From the NCBI GenBank assembly GCA_947489665.1, contig CANLEH010000001.1:282501-346500 (forward strand): a stretch of DNA of 64,000 nucleotides. Direction: 5' to 3'. The notes below the pieces were generated by a model. The model was not told where the DNA came from. It made no database searches and was given only the letters and a program-made list of their open reading frames with translations. Within the stretch, counting starts at the first letter, position 1; every line of letters begins with the position of its first letter. This stretch comes from an uncultured Roseicyclus sp. GTDB taxonomy: Bacteria > Pseudomonadota > Alphaproteobacteria > Rhodobacterales > Rhodobacteraceae. Positions 12,304 to 20,872 of this stretch are shown here, piece after piece. The translations under genes were made by a program, and so were the position numbers.

Positions 12304-13827
12304 ATGACCGAATTGCGTGTGATCCCCTCTGCCGGTGCGACGCTCCCGGAACCCTTCAAAGCCCGTCACCTGATTGGAGGCATTTGGCAGGACAGCGCCG
12401 ATGGCGCGGTGTCTGAGCGTCACTCCCCCGCCCATGGCGCACTCGTCAGTACAGCGGCCAAGGGCGGCCAGGCCGATGCTGACGCCTCCATCGCAGCCGC
12501 CCGAACCGCCTTTGATCATGGAGACTGGGCGTTCTCAAGCGGCGCGTCCCGCGCAGCGATCTTGTTGAAAGTGGCCGACCTGATTGAGCGTGACCTAGAT
12601 CGCATCGCGTTGATCGAGACTTTGGAGTCCGGCAAGCCGATCAGCCAGGCGAAGGCTGAAATTGCGGGTGCGGCTGACCTTTGGCGCTATGCCGCAAGCC
12701 TCGCCCGGATGATCCACGGCGACAGCCACAACAGCCTTGGCGCGGATATGTTGGGTGTTGTGCTGAAAGAGCCCATTGGCGTCGTCTCCCTCATCACACC
12801 GTGGAACTTCCCGTTCCTTATCATCTCTCAGAAACTGCCCTTTGCACTCGCCGCAGGGTGCACAGCGGTCATCAAACCGTCCGAGTTGACGCCGTCCACC
12901 ACCTGTATCCTGGGCGAATTGCTGATGGAGGCAGGCCTGCCAGCGGGTGCAGCCAACATCGTCCTGGGCTTTGGCGATCCGGTGGGTGAGATCCTCTCCA
13001 CCGATCCGCGCGTTGATATGGTCAGCTTCACAGGCTCTACCGGTGTCGGCAAACGCATCAGTGCGGCGGCGTCTGGCACCCTCAAGAAGGTCTCGCTTGA
13101 GCTTGGCGGCAAAAACCCGCAAGTCATCTTCCCCGACGCCGATCTCGACCAAGCGGCAGACGCGATCACCTTTGGCGTCTACTTCAATGCGGGCGAGTGC
13201 TGCAATTCCGGGTCCCGCATCATTGTGCACGAGGACGTGGCGGAGGCTCTGACCGAAAAGGTTGTGGCACTCAGCCGCAAAGTGCCGTTCGGCGATCCGC
13301 TCGACACCGCCACACAGGTCGGCGCGATCATCAGCCCCGAGCATATGGCGAAGATCGACGGCTATGTGCAGGAGGCTGTCGCTGACGGTGCCAAGGTCGC
13401 CATCGGTGGTGCCGCCCTAAACGTCGACGGCGTTGGCCCACAATTCTACCAGCCTACCGTTGTGACGAACCTGCGCCCAGAGATGCCTATCGCGCGGGAA
13501 GAGGTGTTCGGTCCTGTCTTGTCCGTCCTAACGTTCAAGACCCTCGATGAGGCGCTAAGCCTCTGCAACGATGCAGCTTATGGTCTTTCAGCCGGTGTCT
13601 GGTCCCGCGACATGTCCACCTGTCTGGAGTTCGCGCGACGCGTGCAGGCAGGCACTGTCTGGACCAATACCTGGATGGATGGCTATCCGGAAATGCCGTT
13701 TGGCGGCGTCAAGGAAAGCGGGCAGGGACGTGAGCTCGGGCGCTACGGCCTCGATGAATTCCTGGAAGTCAAAACCGTCCAGATGCGCATCGGCAATACC
13801 CGTCAGCCCTGGGTGTCTTCCGAATGA
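12304..13827 (+). CDS. NAD(P)-dependent aldehyde dehydrogenase
   Basis: A 507-residue ALDH-superfamily enzyme of normal length. It shows the substrate-pocket motif PWNFPF (166-171), cofactor motif FTGSTGVGK (242-250), general base Glu266 in LELGGKNP and nucleophile Cys300 in GECCNSGSR. It oxidises an aldehyde to an acid, probably a pathway intermediate. It is the last gene of the 8971-13827 operon. Its 3' end overlaps by 25 bases the 3' end of the convergent LacI-type regulator. The substrate cannot be assigned; betaine-aldehyde-like and semialdehyde dehydrogenases share this architecture. Confidence 0.92.
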   Translation: MTELRVIPSAGATLPEPFKARHLIGGIWQDSADGAVSERHSPAHGALVSTAAKGGQADADASIAAARTAFDHGDWAFSSGASRAAILLKVADLIERDLDRIALIETLESGKPISQAKAEIAGAADLWRYAASLARMIHGDSHNSLGADMLGVVLKEPIGVVSLITPWNFPFLIISQKLPFALAAGCTAVIKPSELTPSTTCILGELLMEAGLPAGAANIVLGFGDPVGEILSTDPRVDMVSFTGSTGVGKRISAAASGTLKKVSLELGGKNPQVIFPDADLDQAADAITFGVYFNAGECCNSGSRIIVHEDVAEALTEKVVALSRKVPFGDPLDTATQVGAIISPEHMAKIDGYVQEAVADGAKVAIGGAALNVDGVGPQFYQPTVVTNLRPEMPIAREEVFGPVLSVLTFKTLDEALSLCNDAAYGLSAGVWSRDMSTCLEFARRVQAGTVWTNTWMDGYPEMPFGGVKESGQGRELGRYGLDEFLEVKTVQMRIGNTRQPWVSSE

Positions 13828-14858
13828 TGCAAGCGCTCGAAATCCGGCACCAGCATGTGCGTCAGCGTGGAGGGATCATCCCCCTGCATGCGTCGGATCA
13901 GCATTTCGGCCATTTTGCGCCCGGTCTCGCGCAAGTCCTCGAACACGGTGTCGATGCGCGGGCGAATATTGTCAAAGATCGGCGAGGCGCGTTTGGCAAA
14001 TACATCGGCGTCTCGGCCCAGAACAGCGCCACTATCGGCCATCGCGGACAAGGTCACCAGCGCGGTGACCTCCCCCACACAGACATAGCCGTCGGGCGGC
14101 GTGTCGCTCGCGCGGCTAGCGCGCAAGGCTTCCGCAATGCGCGCGGCGGGGCTGTCGAGGGTGACACCATCGACGATTTCATGCTCCACGCCCGCATTCC
14201 GCGCCTCGCTCAAAAAGCCGTAGCGCAGATGCTGGGTAAAGGTGAACCGGTCCTCTGGCAGGATAAGCGACAGCCGCGTGCGCCCCTTGGCGACCAGCCG
14301 TTGGACGGCCTGACGGGCGAATGCTTCATTGTCGAAATCGACGTACGGATGGGGTGCGGTGAATTCGGTCCGGCCATGGCTGACAAAGGGAAAATCGTTC
14401 TCCATCAGCAGCCGGACGCGAGGGTCAAATGCCTCAGTCCGCGTGAACAGGATACCGTCCGCCAAATGGTTGCGCAGGATGTTGCGGACCGGTGCGAGGC
14501 GGTCGTCGCCCACATCATCAGGCACGACATTGACGGAATATCCGGTGCCCTGCAGCGCCTCGGTGATCCCCGAAAGAAATTCGTGCGTGAAGCCCAGAAA
14601 TTCATGTTCGGTATTCAGCAGCAGTGTGACAACTTGCGTCCGGCCAGTCCGCAAGCGCCGCGCGGCTCGGTCCGGTACATATCCTGCGACAGCCGCCGCC
14701 TCGGCCACCAGCGCCCGTGTCTTCGCAGCGATTCGCGGATCGTCCGCCAGCGCACGGCTGACCGTCGCGACAGAGAAACCTGTCGTCTCCGCAAGGCTGC
14801 GCAGGGTGGGTTTTTCACCGCTTGCAGCGGTCGGCAGATCGGTCGTTTCGCGGCTCAT
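13803..14858 (-). CDS. LacI family transcriptional regulator of the second sugar importer (AglR-like)
   Basis: A 351-residue LacI-type repressor. The helix-turn-helix lies at about 18-40 (TLRSLAETTGFSVATVSRAL), the hinge helix near 58-70 (DRAARRLRTGRT), followed by a periplasmic-binding-protein-like effector domain. It is divergent from the binding-protein gene at 15096, with a 237-base shared control region holding candidate CG-centred palindromes, so it most likely represses that importer and itself. It converges with the aldehyde dehydrogenase gene and overlaps it by 25 bases. The effector is probably a sugar. Confidence 0.9.
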   Translation of the reverse strand: MSRETTDLPTAASGEKPTLRSLAETTGFSVATVSRALADDPRIAAKTRALVAEAAAVAGYVPDRAARRLRTGRTQVVTLLLNTEHEFLGFTHEFLSGITEALQGTGYSVNVVPDDVGDDRLAPVRNILRNHLADGILFTRTEAFDPRVRLLMENDFPFVSHGRTEFTAPHPYVDFDNEAFARQAVQRLVAKGRTRLSLILPEDRFTFTQHLRYGFLSEARNAGVEHEIVDGVTLDSPAARIAEALRASRASDTPPDGYVCVGEVTALVTLSAMADSGAVLGRDADVFAKRASPIFDNIRPRIDTVFEDLRETGRKMAEMLIRRMQGDDPSTLTHMLVPDFERLHHSEDTQG

Positions 14859-15095
14859 GGCGAGAGATCGCCTTTCAGTTGCATCGCGCTCTATATTGCG
14901 CGGGATTTCAAACGTTTCAATAGCCGTCTTGCAACGCGTGATCTTTCCGCACTGCAGAAAAACTCAAGCATTTATGCTGTTGTGCAGCGATATTTGCAGA
15001 TGAAAGTCTCAATTTCTGGTTGACTTCAACCGGATTTATAACGTTTTAATTCTGTCAGCCCCGGTAAGGGGATTGGTCAATAGGGAGGAAACGAC
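14859..15095. promoter_or_regulatory. Divergent control region between the LacI regulator and second importer
   Basis: The region contains two imperfect CG-centred palindromes resembling LacI-family sites: TTTCAAACGTTTCAA (14906-14920, perfect core AAACGTTT at 14910-14917) and TTATAACGTTTTAA (15036-15049, core AACGTT at 15040-15045). Both differ from the GGAACGTTCC sites elsewhere in the window, suggesting a separate repressor. A strong ribosome site (AGGGAGG, about 15082-15088) precedes the binding-protein start. Confidence 0.5.
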
Positions 15096-16343
15096 ATGAC
15101 CATGATGAAAAAACTGCACCTCGGTGTGGCAGCGTTGGCCATTTCGGCCACCGGCGCTGTTGCGCAGGAAGTTGAGGTTCTGCACTGGTGGACCTCGGGT
15201 GGCGAAGCGGCCGCTCTGAACGTTCTGCGCGAAGACCTCGCCGGTGGCGGCATCGGCTGGACCGACATGCCGGTCGCGGGTGGCGGCGGCTCTGACGCCA
15301 TGACCGTTCTGCGCGCGCGGGTCACCGCAGGCGATCCGCCCACCGCCGTGCAAATGCTCGGATTCGCGATCCAGGACTGGGCCGCCGAAGGCGCGCTGGC
15401 GGACCTGAACGCCCTGGCGGAAGAGCAGAACTGGAACGAAGTTGTTCCCGAAGCCCTTCAGGCCTTCTCGACCTATGACGGCAACTGGGTTGCCGCGCCG
15501 GTCAATGTGCACTCGACTAACTGGGTCTGGGCCAACACTGCCCTGATGGAAGAACTCGGCATCGAACAGCCCGGTTCTTGGGAAGAGTTCGTCGCGGCCA
15601 TGCAGACCGCACAGGATGCGGGCTACACCGCGCTGGCCCATGGTGGTCAGGCTTGGCAGGACGCCACGATCTTCGACTCGATCGCAATGGGCGCCGGCGG
15701 CCCCGAATTCTATCAGGCAGCCTTCGTTGACCTCGACCCCGAAGCTCTTGGCGGCGCCGAGATGGTCGAAGCCTTCAACCGCATGGCAACCCTGCGCGGT
15801 TTCGTGGATGACAACTTCTCGGGCCGCGACTGGAACCTAGCCACGGCCATGGTCATCAACGGCGAAGCGCTGTTCCAGATCATGGGTGACTGGGCAAAGG
15901 GTGAATTCGTTAACGCGGGCATGACCGCTGGCGAAGAATTCCAGTGCTTCCGCGTTCCCGGGTCAGAAGGCACCGTGACCTTCAACTCCGACCAGTTCGC
16001 AATGTTCAATGTCGAAGGCGATGCGGCGGACAGCCAAGTCGCAATGGCGTCTGCCGTGATGAGCCCGGAATTCCAGATCGCGTTCAACGTGGTCAAAGGC
16101 TCTGCGCCCGCACGGACTGACATCGACCCGTCCTCGTTCGACGCTTGTGGTCAGGCCGCTATGGCCGATCTGGCCGCTGCCGGTGATGCAGGCACGCTGT
16201 TTGGCTCCATGGCCCATGGCCACGCCAACCCGCCGTCGATCCAGAACGCGATGTATGACGTGATCACCGCGCACTTCAACGGTGAGTTCGACGCCGAAAC
16301 GGCGGCCGAAGAAATGGTCACCGCAGTTGAGTTGGCTCAGTAA
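15096..16343 (+). CDS. CUT1 sugar ABC transporter, substrate-binding protein
   Basis: A 415-residue periplasmic binding protein. Residues 1-23 form a signal peptide with a hydrophobic core LGVAALAISATG. The mature N-terminus (EVEVLHWWTSGGEAAAL) is typical of glucose/mannose-type CUT1 binding proteins. WVAAPVNVHSTNWVW near residues 130-144 and QIMGDWAKGEF near 261-271 are further family landmarks. It heads an importer operon (permeases at 16421 and 17329, ATPase at 18216). A stem-loop after its stop codon is expected to give more binding protein than membrane components. Glucose or a related hexose is plausible but not proven. Confidence 0.92.
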   Translation: MTMMKKLHLGVAALAISATGAVAQEVEVLHWWTSGGEAAALNVLREDLAGGGIGWTDMPVAGGGGSDAMTVLRARVTAGDPPTAVQMLGFAIQDWAAEGALADLNALAEEQNWNEVVPEALQAFSTYDGNWVAAPVNVHSTNWVWANTALMEELGIEQPGSWEEFVAAMQTAQDAGYTALAHGGQAWQDATIFDSIAMGAGGPEFYQAAFVDLDPEALGGAEMVEAFNRMATLRGFVDDNFSGRDWNLATAMVINGEALFQIMGDWAKGEFVNAGMTAGEEFQCFRVPGSEGTVTFNSDQFAMFNVEGDAADSQVAMASAVMSPEFQIAFNVVKGSAPARTDIDPSSFDACGQAAMADLAAAGDAGTLFGSMAHGHANPPSIQNAMYDVITAHFNGEFDAETAAEEMVTAVELAQ

Positions 16344-16354
16344 TCACTGACTTC

Positions 16355-16382
16355 GGACCGGCCCTGACATCGGGGCCGGTCC
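16355..16382 (+). terminator. Intercistronic stem-loop after the binding-protein gene
   Basis: A perfect 10-bp stem, GGACCGGCCC (16355-16364) with GGGCCGGTCC (16373-16382), closes an 8-base loop. No U-run follows and the permease gene starts 39 bases later. It is therefore probably a 3'-end-stabilising or partial-termination structure, the usual device for keeping binding-protein mRNA in excess. Confidence 0.75.
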
Positions 16383-16420
16383 ACCCCAAGACAACCACCC
16401 GATTTCGAAGGAGAGGCCCC

Positions 16421-17329
16421 ATGGCCGCCACCGATCCCATGCTGGACAGCGGTGCGGATTTCCGCACGCGTTTGCAGACCTGGCTGCCCAAGATCGTGCT
16501 CGCCCCGTCCTTCGCGGTGATGGTCATCTTCGTCTACGGCTTCATCGCCTTCACCATCTATCTCAGCTTCACAGACAGCCGCATGTTGCCGAGCTACGAT
16601 CTGGTGGGTTGGCAGAACTACGAGCGCCTGTTCCGCGTCCGCCAGTGGGACACGGCGATCATCAACCTCGGAATTTTCGCAGGCCTCTATATCGTGATTT
16701 CCACGATCATCGGACTGCTGCTGGCGATCTTCCTTGATCAGAAAATCCGCGGCGAAGGCTTTCTGCGCCCGATCTTCCTTTACCCCATGGCACTCAGCTT
16801 CATCGTGACCGGCACCGCGTGGAAATGGATCCTCGATCCGGCCATCGGGCTCGAGACAACCATGCACCGCTGGGGGTGGGAAAGCTTCCAGTTCGACTGG
16901 ATCAAAGACAGCGACATGGCGATCTACACCATCGTCATCGCCGCCGTCTGGCAAAGCTCCGGCTTCGTCATGGCCATGTTCCTCGCGGGCCTGCGCGGGA
17001 TCGACAACGAAATCCTGAAGGCCGCGCAGATGGACGGCGCGTCGAATTTCCAGATGTACCGTCGGATCATCCTGCCACAGCTGCGTCCGGCCTTTCTGAG
17101 CGCCTTCGTGATCCTGTCGCACCTCGCGATCAAATCCTATGACCTCGTCGTTGCGATGACGGACGGCGGGCCGGGCACCTCCACATGGCTGCCTGCGCTC
17201 TTCATGTACGAATACACCTTCACGCGGAACCAGATGGGGATCGGTGCCTCTTCGGCCGTGATCATGTTGATGACCATCGCCGCGATCATGGTCCCCTACC
17301 TCTACGCTGAACTGAAGGAGCAGAAGTGA
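16421..17329 (+). CDS. CUT1 sugar ABC transporter permease, MalF-type
   Basis: A 302-residue inner-membrane permease with six predicted helices, starting at about 28-50 (VLAPSFAVMVIFVYGFIAF). It has the EAA-type loop near 200-222 (LKAAQMDGASNFQMYRRIIL), here with Leu-Lys in place of the usual Glu-Ala at its start. GGPGTSTWLPALFMYEYTF near the C-terminus is characteristic of this subunit type. It overlaps the next permease by one base (TGATG at 17327-17331), implying coupled translation. Confidence 0.93.
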   Translation: MAATDPMLDSGADFRTRLQTWLPKIVLAPSFAVMVIFVYGFIAFTIYLSFTDSRMLPSYDLVGWQNYERLFRVRQWDTAIINLGIFAGLYIVISTIIGLLLAIFLDQKIRGEGFLRPIFLYPMALSFIVTGTAWKWILDPAIGLETTMHRWGWESFQFDWIKDSDMAIYTIVIAAVWQSSGFVMAMFLAGLRGIDNEILKAAQMDGASNFQMYRRIILPQLRPAFLSAFVILSHLAIKSYDLVVAMTDGGPGTSTWLPALFMYEYTFTRNQMGIGASSAVIMLMTIAAIMVPYLYAELKEQK

Positions 17330-18210
17330 TGGCCGTTGCATCGTCAGACACTGCGATCCGCTCTTCCAACGTGACGCGGACCTTCATCTACCTGTTCCTG
17401 TTGCTCTTCGCGTTGTTCTACCTGATGCCGCTTGGCATCATGCTGGTGAACTCGCTGAAGCCCCTCAGTGAGATCACCTCCGGTGGCATGATCGCCATGC
17501 CGAACGAATGGACGATTGAGCCTTGGCTGTCAGCATGGTCCACGGCCCAGATCGGGGTCGAACCCACGGGCCTGCGCCCCTACTTCATCAACTCCATCGC
17601 AATGGCGGTGCCCGCCGTCGCCATCTCGACTGTCGCGGGCGCGCTCAACGGTTACGTGCTGACGAAATGGCACTTCCAGGGCGCGACGTGGATCTTCGGC
17701 CTCCTGCTCTTCTCCTGCTTCATCCCGTTTCAGATCGTCCTGATCCCAATGGCGCGTATCCTTGGGCTGTTGGAGATTGCAGGCACCACCTACGGCCTGA
17801 TCCTGGTCCACGTGGTCTACGGCATCGGCTTCTCGACGCTCTATTTCCGCAACTATTACGCGGCCTTCCCGACCGAGCTTGTGCGCGCTGCCCAAATCGA
17901 CGGGGCCGGGTTCTTCCAGATCTTCTGGCGAATCATGCTGCCGTCCTCCGGCCCTATCATCGCGGTCTGCTGCATCTGGCAGTTCACCAACATCTGGAAC
18001 GACTTCCTGTTCGGCGCGTCCTTCGCTTCGGGTGACGCGGCACCGATGACCGTCGCGCTCAACAATCTGGTGAACTCGTCCACGGGCGAGCGCCCCTACA
18101 ACGTCCACTTCGCTGGCGCCATCATGGCCGCTGGTCCCACACTTCTCGTCTACATCGTGGCCGGTCGATACTTCGTCCGCGGCCTGATGGCTGGCAGCGT
18201 CAAAGGATAA
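17329..18210 (+). CDS. CUT1 sugar ABC transporter permease, MalG-type
   Basis: A 293-residue permease of ordinary length, with TM1 at about 17-39, the EAA-type segment VRAAQIDGAGFFQIFWRIML and a C-terminal helix ending ARYFVRGLMAGSVKG-like (here GRYFVRGLMAGSVKG). ATG 17329 is preferred to the GTG three bases upstream because it overlaps the upstream stop as TGATG. It lacks the large periplasmic insertion of the first importer's MalG-type subunit, so the two importers belong to different branches. Confidence 0.93.
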   Translation: MAVASSDTAIRSSNVTRTFIYLFLLLFALFYLMPLGIMLVNSLKPLSEITSGGMIAMPNEWTIEPWLSAWSTAQIGVEPTGLRPYFINSIAMAVPAVAISTVAGALNGYVLTKWHFQGATWIFGLLLFSCFIPFQIVLIPMARILGLLEIAGTTYGLILVHVVYGIGFSTLYFRNYYAAFPTELVRAAQIDGAGFFQIFWRIMLPSSGPIIAVCCIWQFTNIWNDFLFGASFASGDAAPMTVALNNLVNSSTGERPYNVHFAGAIMAAGPTLLVYIVAGRYFVRGLMAGSVKG

Positions 18211-18215
18211 GTCCG

Positions 18216-19328
18216 ATGGGTTTTCTCGACATCAACAACGTCACCAAATCCTATGGCGCGGTGGAGGTCCTGCATAAGGTCGACATCCAGGTGGATGAGG
18301 GTGAATTCCTTGTCCTCGTCGGCCCGTCCGGCTGCGGCAAGTCCACGCTTCTAAACATGATTGCGGGGCTTGAGGGGATTTCCTCCGGCGAGATTGCCAT
18401 CAAGGATCGCGTGGTCAATAACATCACGCCGTCCAAGCGCAACATCGCGATGGTGTTCCAATCCTATGCACTCTACCCGAACATGACGGTGGGTCAGAAC
18501 ATCACGTTTGGCCTTGAAATGCAGGGGACTCCGAAGCCCGAACGGGACAAGGCGATGGCTGAGGTTGCGAGCCTTTTGCAGATTGAGAATTTGCTGGACC
18601 GCAAGCCGGGGCAGTTGTCGGGGGGGCAGCGGCAGCGGGTGGCGATGGGGCGCGCGCTGGTGCGGGACCCAGATGTGTTCCTGTTTGATGAGCCGCTCTC
18701 GAACCTTGACGCCAAACTCCGCGTCGACATGCGGACAGAGATCAAGAAGCTGCACCAGAAGCTGGGCACGACCATCGTTTACGTGACGCACGACCAGATC
18801 GAGGCGATGACGCTGAGCACCCGGATCGCGGTCATGTACGATGGCTACGTCCAGCAGCTTGGCACGCCAAAGGAGATCTACGACACGCCCGCAAACATCT
18901 TCGTTGCGACGTTTATGGGATCGCCGGCCATGAATGTCCTTCCGGCGCAACTGATTGAAATGAATGGCGCAATTCATGCGGAAGTTGCGGGCGCAGACGG
19001 ACCGAAACATCTTCGGATCGAAGATGCACCGGACGCTTACGGCAATTATGTCGGCAAATCCGTGATGCTCGGCATCCGGCCCGAAGCCATCACCGATCCC
19101 GAGGGCGCAGACCGAAATGCGAAGAATATCCAGAGCCTGGCCAACCAGGTTACGGTCACAGAACCGGCGGGCGCCGACACGTTTGTGACGATGTCGCTGG
19201 GTGGAAAGGATTGCGTTGCGCGGATGCGTGCGGATGCGGAAGCGAACCCGGGTCAGCCGTTCGAATTTGCCGTGAACATGGACAAGGCCGTCCTGTTCGA
19301 CCCGCAAACCGAGGCGCGGCTTGCCTGA
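18216..19328 (+). CDS. CUT1 sugar ABC transporter ATP-binding protein (UgpC/MsmK/MalK family)
   Basis: A 370-residue ATPase. Walker A is GPSGCGKST (36-44), the signature is LSGGQRQR, Walker B is VFLFDEP with D-loop SNLDAKLR, and the switch His is in YVTHDQIEAM. The C-terminal OB-fold domain (about 240-370) completes the MalK architecture. It is close to the ATPase at 7805 throughout the nucleotide-binding domain, so the two may be interchangeable with either permease pair. It ends the second importer operon, ten bases before the 11-bp-phased repeat. Confidence 0.95.
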   Translation: MGFLDINNVTKSYGAVEVLHKVDIQVDEGEFLVLVGPSGCGKSTLLNMIAGLEGISSGEIAIKDRVVNNITPSKRNIAMVFQSYALYPNMTVGQNITFGLEMQGTPKPERDKAMAEVASLLQIENLLDRKPGQLSGGQRQRVAMGRALVRDPDVFLFDEPLSNLDAKLRVDMRTEIKKLHQKLGTTIVYVTHDQIEAMTLSTRIAVMYDGYVQQLGTPKEIYDTPANIFVATFMGSPAMNVLPAQLIEMNGAIHAEVAGADGPKHLRIEDAPDAYGNYVGKSVMLGIRPEAITDPEGADRNAKNIQSLANQVTVTEPAGADTFVTMSLGGKDCVARMRADAEANPGQPFEFAVNMDKAVLFDPQTEARLA

Positions 19329-19337
19329 AAACCGCGT

Positions 19338-19377
19338 GTAATTATCGCGTAATTATTCTGTAGTTTTTCTGTAATTA
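19338..19377. repeat. Four direct heptamers phased at 11 bp
   Basis: GTAATTA occurs at 19338-19344, 19349-19355 and 19371-19377. A variant, GTAGTTT, fills the expected slot at 19360-19366. All steps are exactly 11 bases, about one helical turn, so the copies face the same side of DNA. The block lies just after the ATPase stop codon and about 36 bases before the GGAACGTTCC operator of the GMC operon. This suggests an activator-binding array or an A/T-phased upstream promoter element. Confidence 0.7.
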
Positions 19378-19412
19378 CAATTGTAGTGCACCCGTCTTTT
19401 TTGGACTTGGAA

Positions 19413-19426
19413 TTGGAACGTTCCAA
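19413..19426. promoter_or_regulatory. LacI-type operator of the GMC-oxidoreductase operon
   Basis: TTGGAACGTTCCAA is a perfect 14-bp palindrome whose core (19415-19424) is identical to both operator copies at 8917 and 8942. It lies 19 bases upstream of the first start codon, with a possible -10 element (TATATG, 19428-19433) immediately downstream. Repression by the LacI protein encoded within this operon is the simplest explanation. Confidence 0.8.
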
Positions 19427-19444
19427 ATATATGCAGAGAGGGCA

Positions 19445-20872
19445 ATGAGCGACGCAGATATCATCATCGTCGGCTCCGGCATGGGGGGCGCGACACTTGC
19501 GGCGGGGCTGAAGGGCTCCGGCCTCAAAGTGCTGATCGTTGAGCGCGGCCAGTTGCTTCGGGACAGCCCAGAGGCACGCGACGCGGACGCGATTTTCCGG
19601 GACGGCCATTACCGCCCGGATGAGACCTGGCTCACCCCGGATGGGACCCGCTTCAACCCCGGCAACTACGCCTATGTCGGCGGCAACTCGAAATTCTACG
19701 GTGCTGTGATGTTGCGGTATCGCGAAGCGGATTTCGCGCAGCACTGGCCCATCGACCATGCGACACTCGCACCGTTCTACGCGCGCGCCGAGGCGCTTTT
19801 CAAAGTGCGCGGCGATACCAGCGCCGACCCGACTGAGCCGCCGCACGACGCGCCCTATTCCTTTCCGCCCGTCCCCCACGAATCCGATATTGTCGATCTC
19901 GCCATTCGCCTGAAGCGTATCGGGCTGACCCCATCGCCACTTCCGCTTGCCGTGGACCTCGATCGCTGGCTCGCCCGAGGGGCCACGCCGTGGGATGCGC
20001 ATCCCGACACCAATGGCGGCAAGCTCGATGCGGAAAGCGCCGCTTTGGCCGATGCGATGGAAGACCGCAACATCACCCTGCGCACCGGCGTAACCGTGCG
20101 CAGGATCGAAACCGACGGAGACCGCGTCACAGGTTTGATCACATCTGGCGGGCGCCTGACCGCCCCGCGTATCGTGATTGCCGCAGGCGCGGTGCATACT
20201 GCCGCACTGCTGCTGCGCTCGGACAATGAGGGCCATCCCAACGGGCTTGCAAACAGCTCCGATCAGGTTGGCCGCAACTTCATGAACCACAACGCCAGCG
20301 CCGTTCTCGCGTTGAGCCATAGGCGCAATCGCTCGGTCTACCAGAAGACCCTTCAGATCAACGATTGGTATGCCGAAGGGCTGGGCAATGTGCAGCTTTT
20401 GGGCCGTGTCTCGACCCCGATCCTTGCGGCGCAGACGGGTCTGCCCAAACCAATGGCGGCTTTGATCGCGAACCGCGCGATTGATTTTTACGCCATGTCC
20501 GAGGACCTGCCGAACCCCGATAGCCGGGTGACGGTGCAGGGAGATGACATCGTGCTCGATTGGAAACGCTCAAACTGGGAGGCGCATCTTGCGCTGGTCT
20601 CGCGGCTCAAGACATCGCTGAAGAAGGCGGGTTTCCCGGTTGTCCTGTCGAAGGCCTTTGACCGCCGCACGCCGTCTCATCAATGCGGCACGGCGCGGTT
20701 GGGCGACGATCCGGCGGTTTCGGTCTGTGACCCGTTCGGCAAGGCCCATGACCTTGATAACCTGTACATCTGTGACGCGTCCCTTTTGCCGACCTCGGCC
20801 GCGGTGAACCCGTCGCTGACCATCGCCGCACTTGCGTTGCGGCAAGCTGACTATCTGAAGGACACCACATGA
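19445..20872 (+). CDS. GMC-family FAD-dependent oxidoreductase
   Basis: A 475-residue flavoprotein. The FAD-binding dinucleotide motif GSGMGG is at 10-15, and VGGNSKFYGA near residues 78-87 is the FAD-contact region. The C-terminal catalytic pair is His412 (SHQCGTARLG) and Asn455 (AAVNPSLTI), the His/Asn arrangement of sugar-oxidising GMC enzymes such as pyranose and glycoside 3-oxidases. No signal peptide is seen, so it acts in the cytoplasm. It opens the operon behind the 19413 operator and overlaps the next gene by ATGA. Sugar or glycoside oxidation is the best guess; the substrate and electron acceptor are unknown. Confidence 0.85.
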   Translation: MSDADIIIVGSGMGGATLAAGLKGSGLKVLIVERGQLLRDSPEARDADAIFRDGHYRPDETWLTPDGTRFNPGNYAYVGGNSKFYGAVMLRYREADFAQHWPIDHATLAPFYARAEALFKVRGDTSADPTEPPHDAPYSFPPVPHESDIVDLAIRLKRIGLTPSPLPLAVDLDRWLARGATPWDAHPDTNGGKLDAESAALADAMEDRNITLRTGVTVRRIETDGDRVTGLITSGGRLTAPRIVIAAGAVHTAALLLRSDNEGHPNGLANSSDQVGRNFMNHNASAVLALSHRRNRSVYQKTLQINDWYAEGLGNVQLLGRVSTPILAAQTGLPKPMAALIANRAIDFYAMSEDLPNPDSRVTVQGDDIVLDWKRSNWEAHLALVSRLKTSLKKAGFPVVLSKAFDRRTPSHQCGTARLGDDPAVSVCDPFGKAHDLDNLYICDASLLPTSAAVNPSLTIAALALRQADYLKDTT

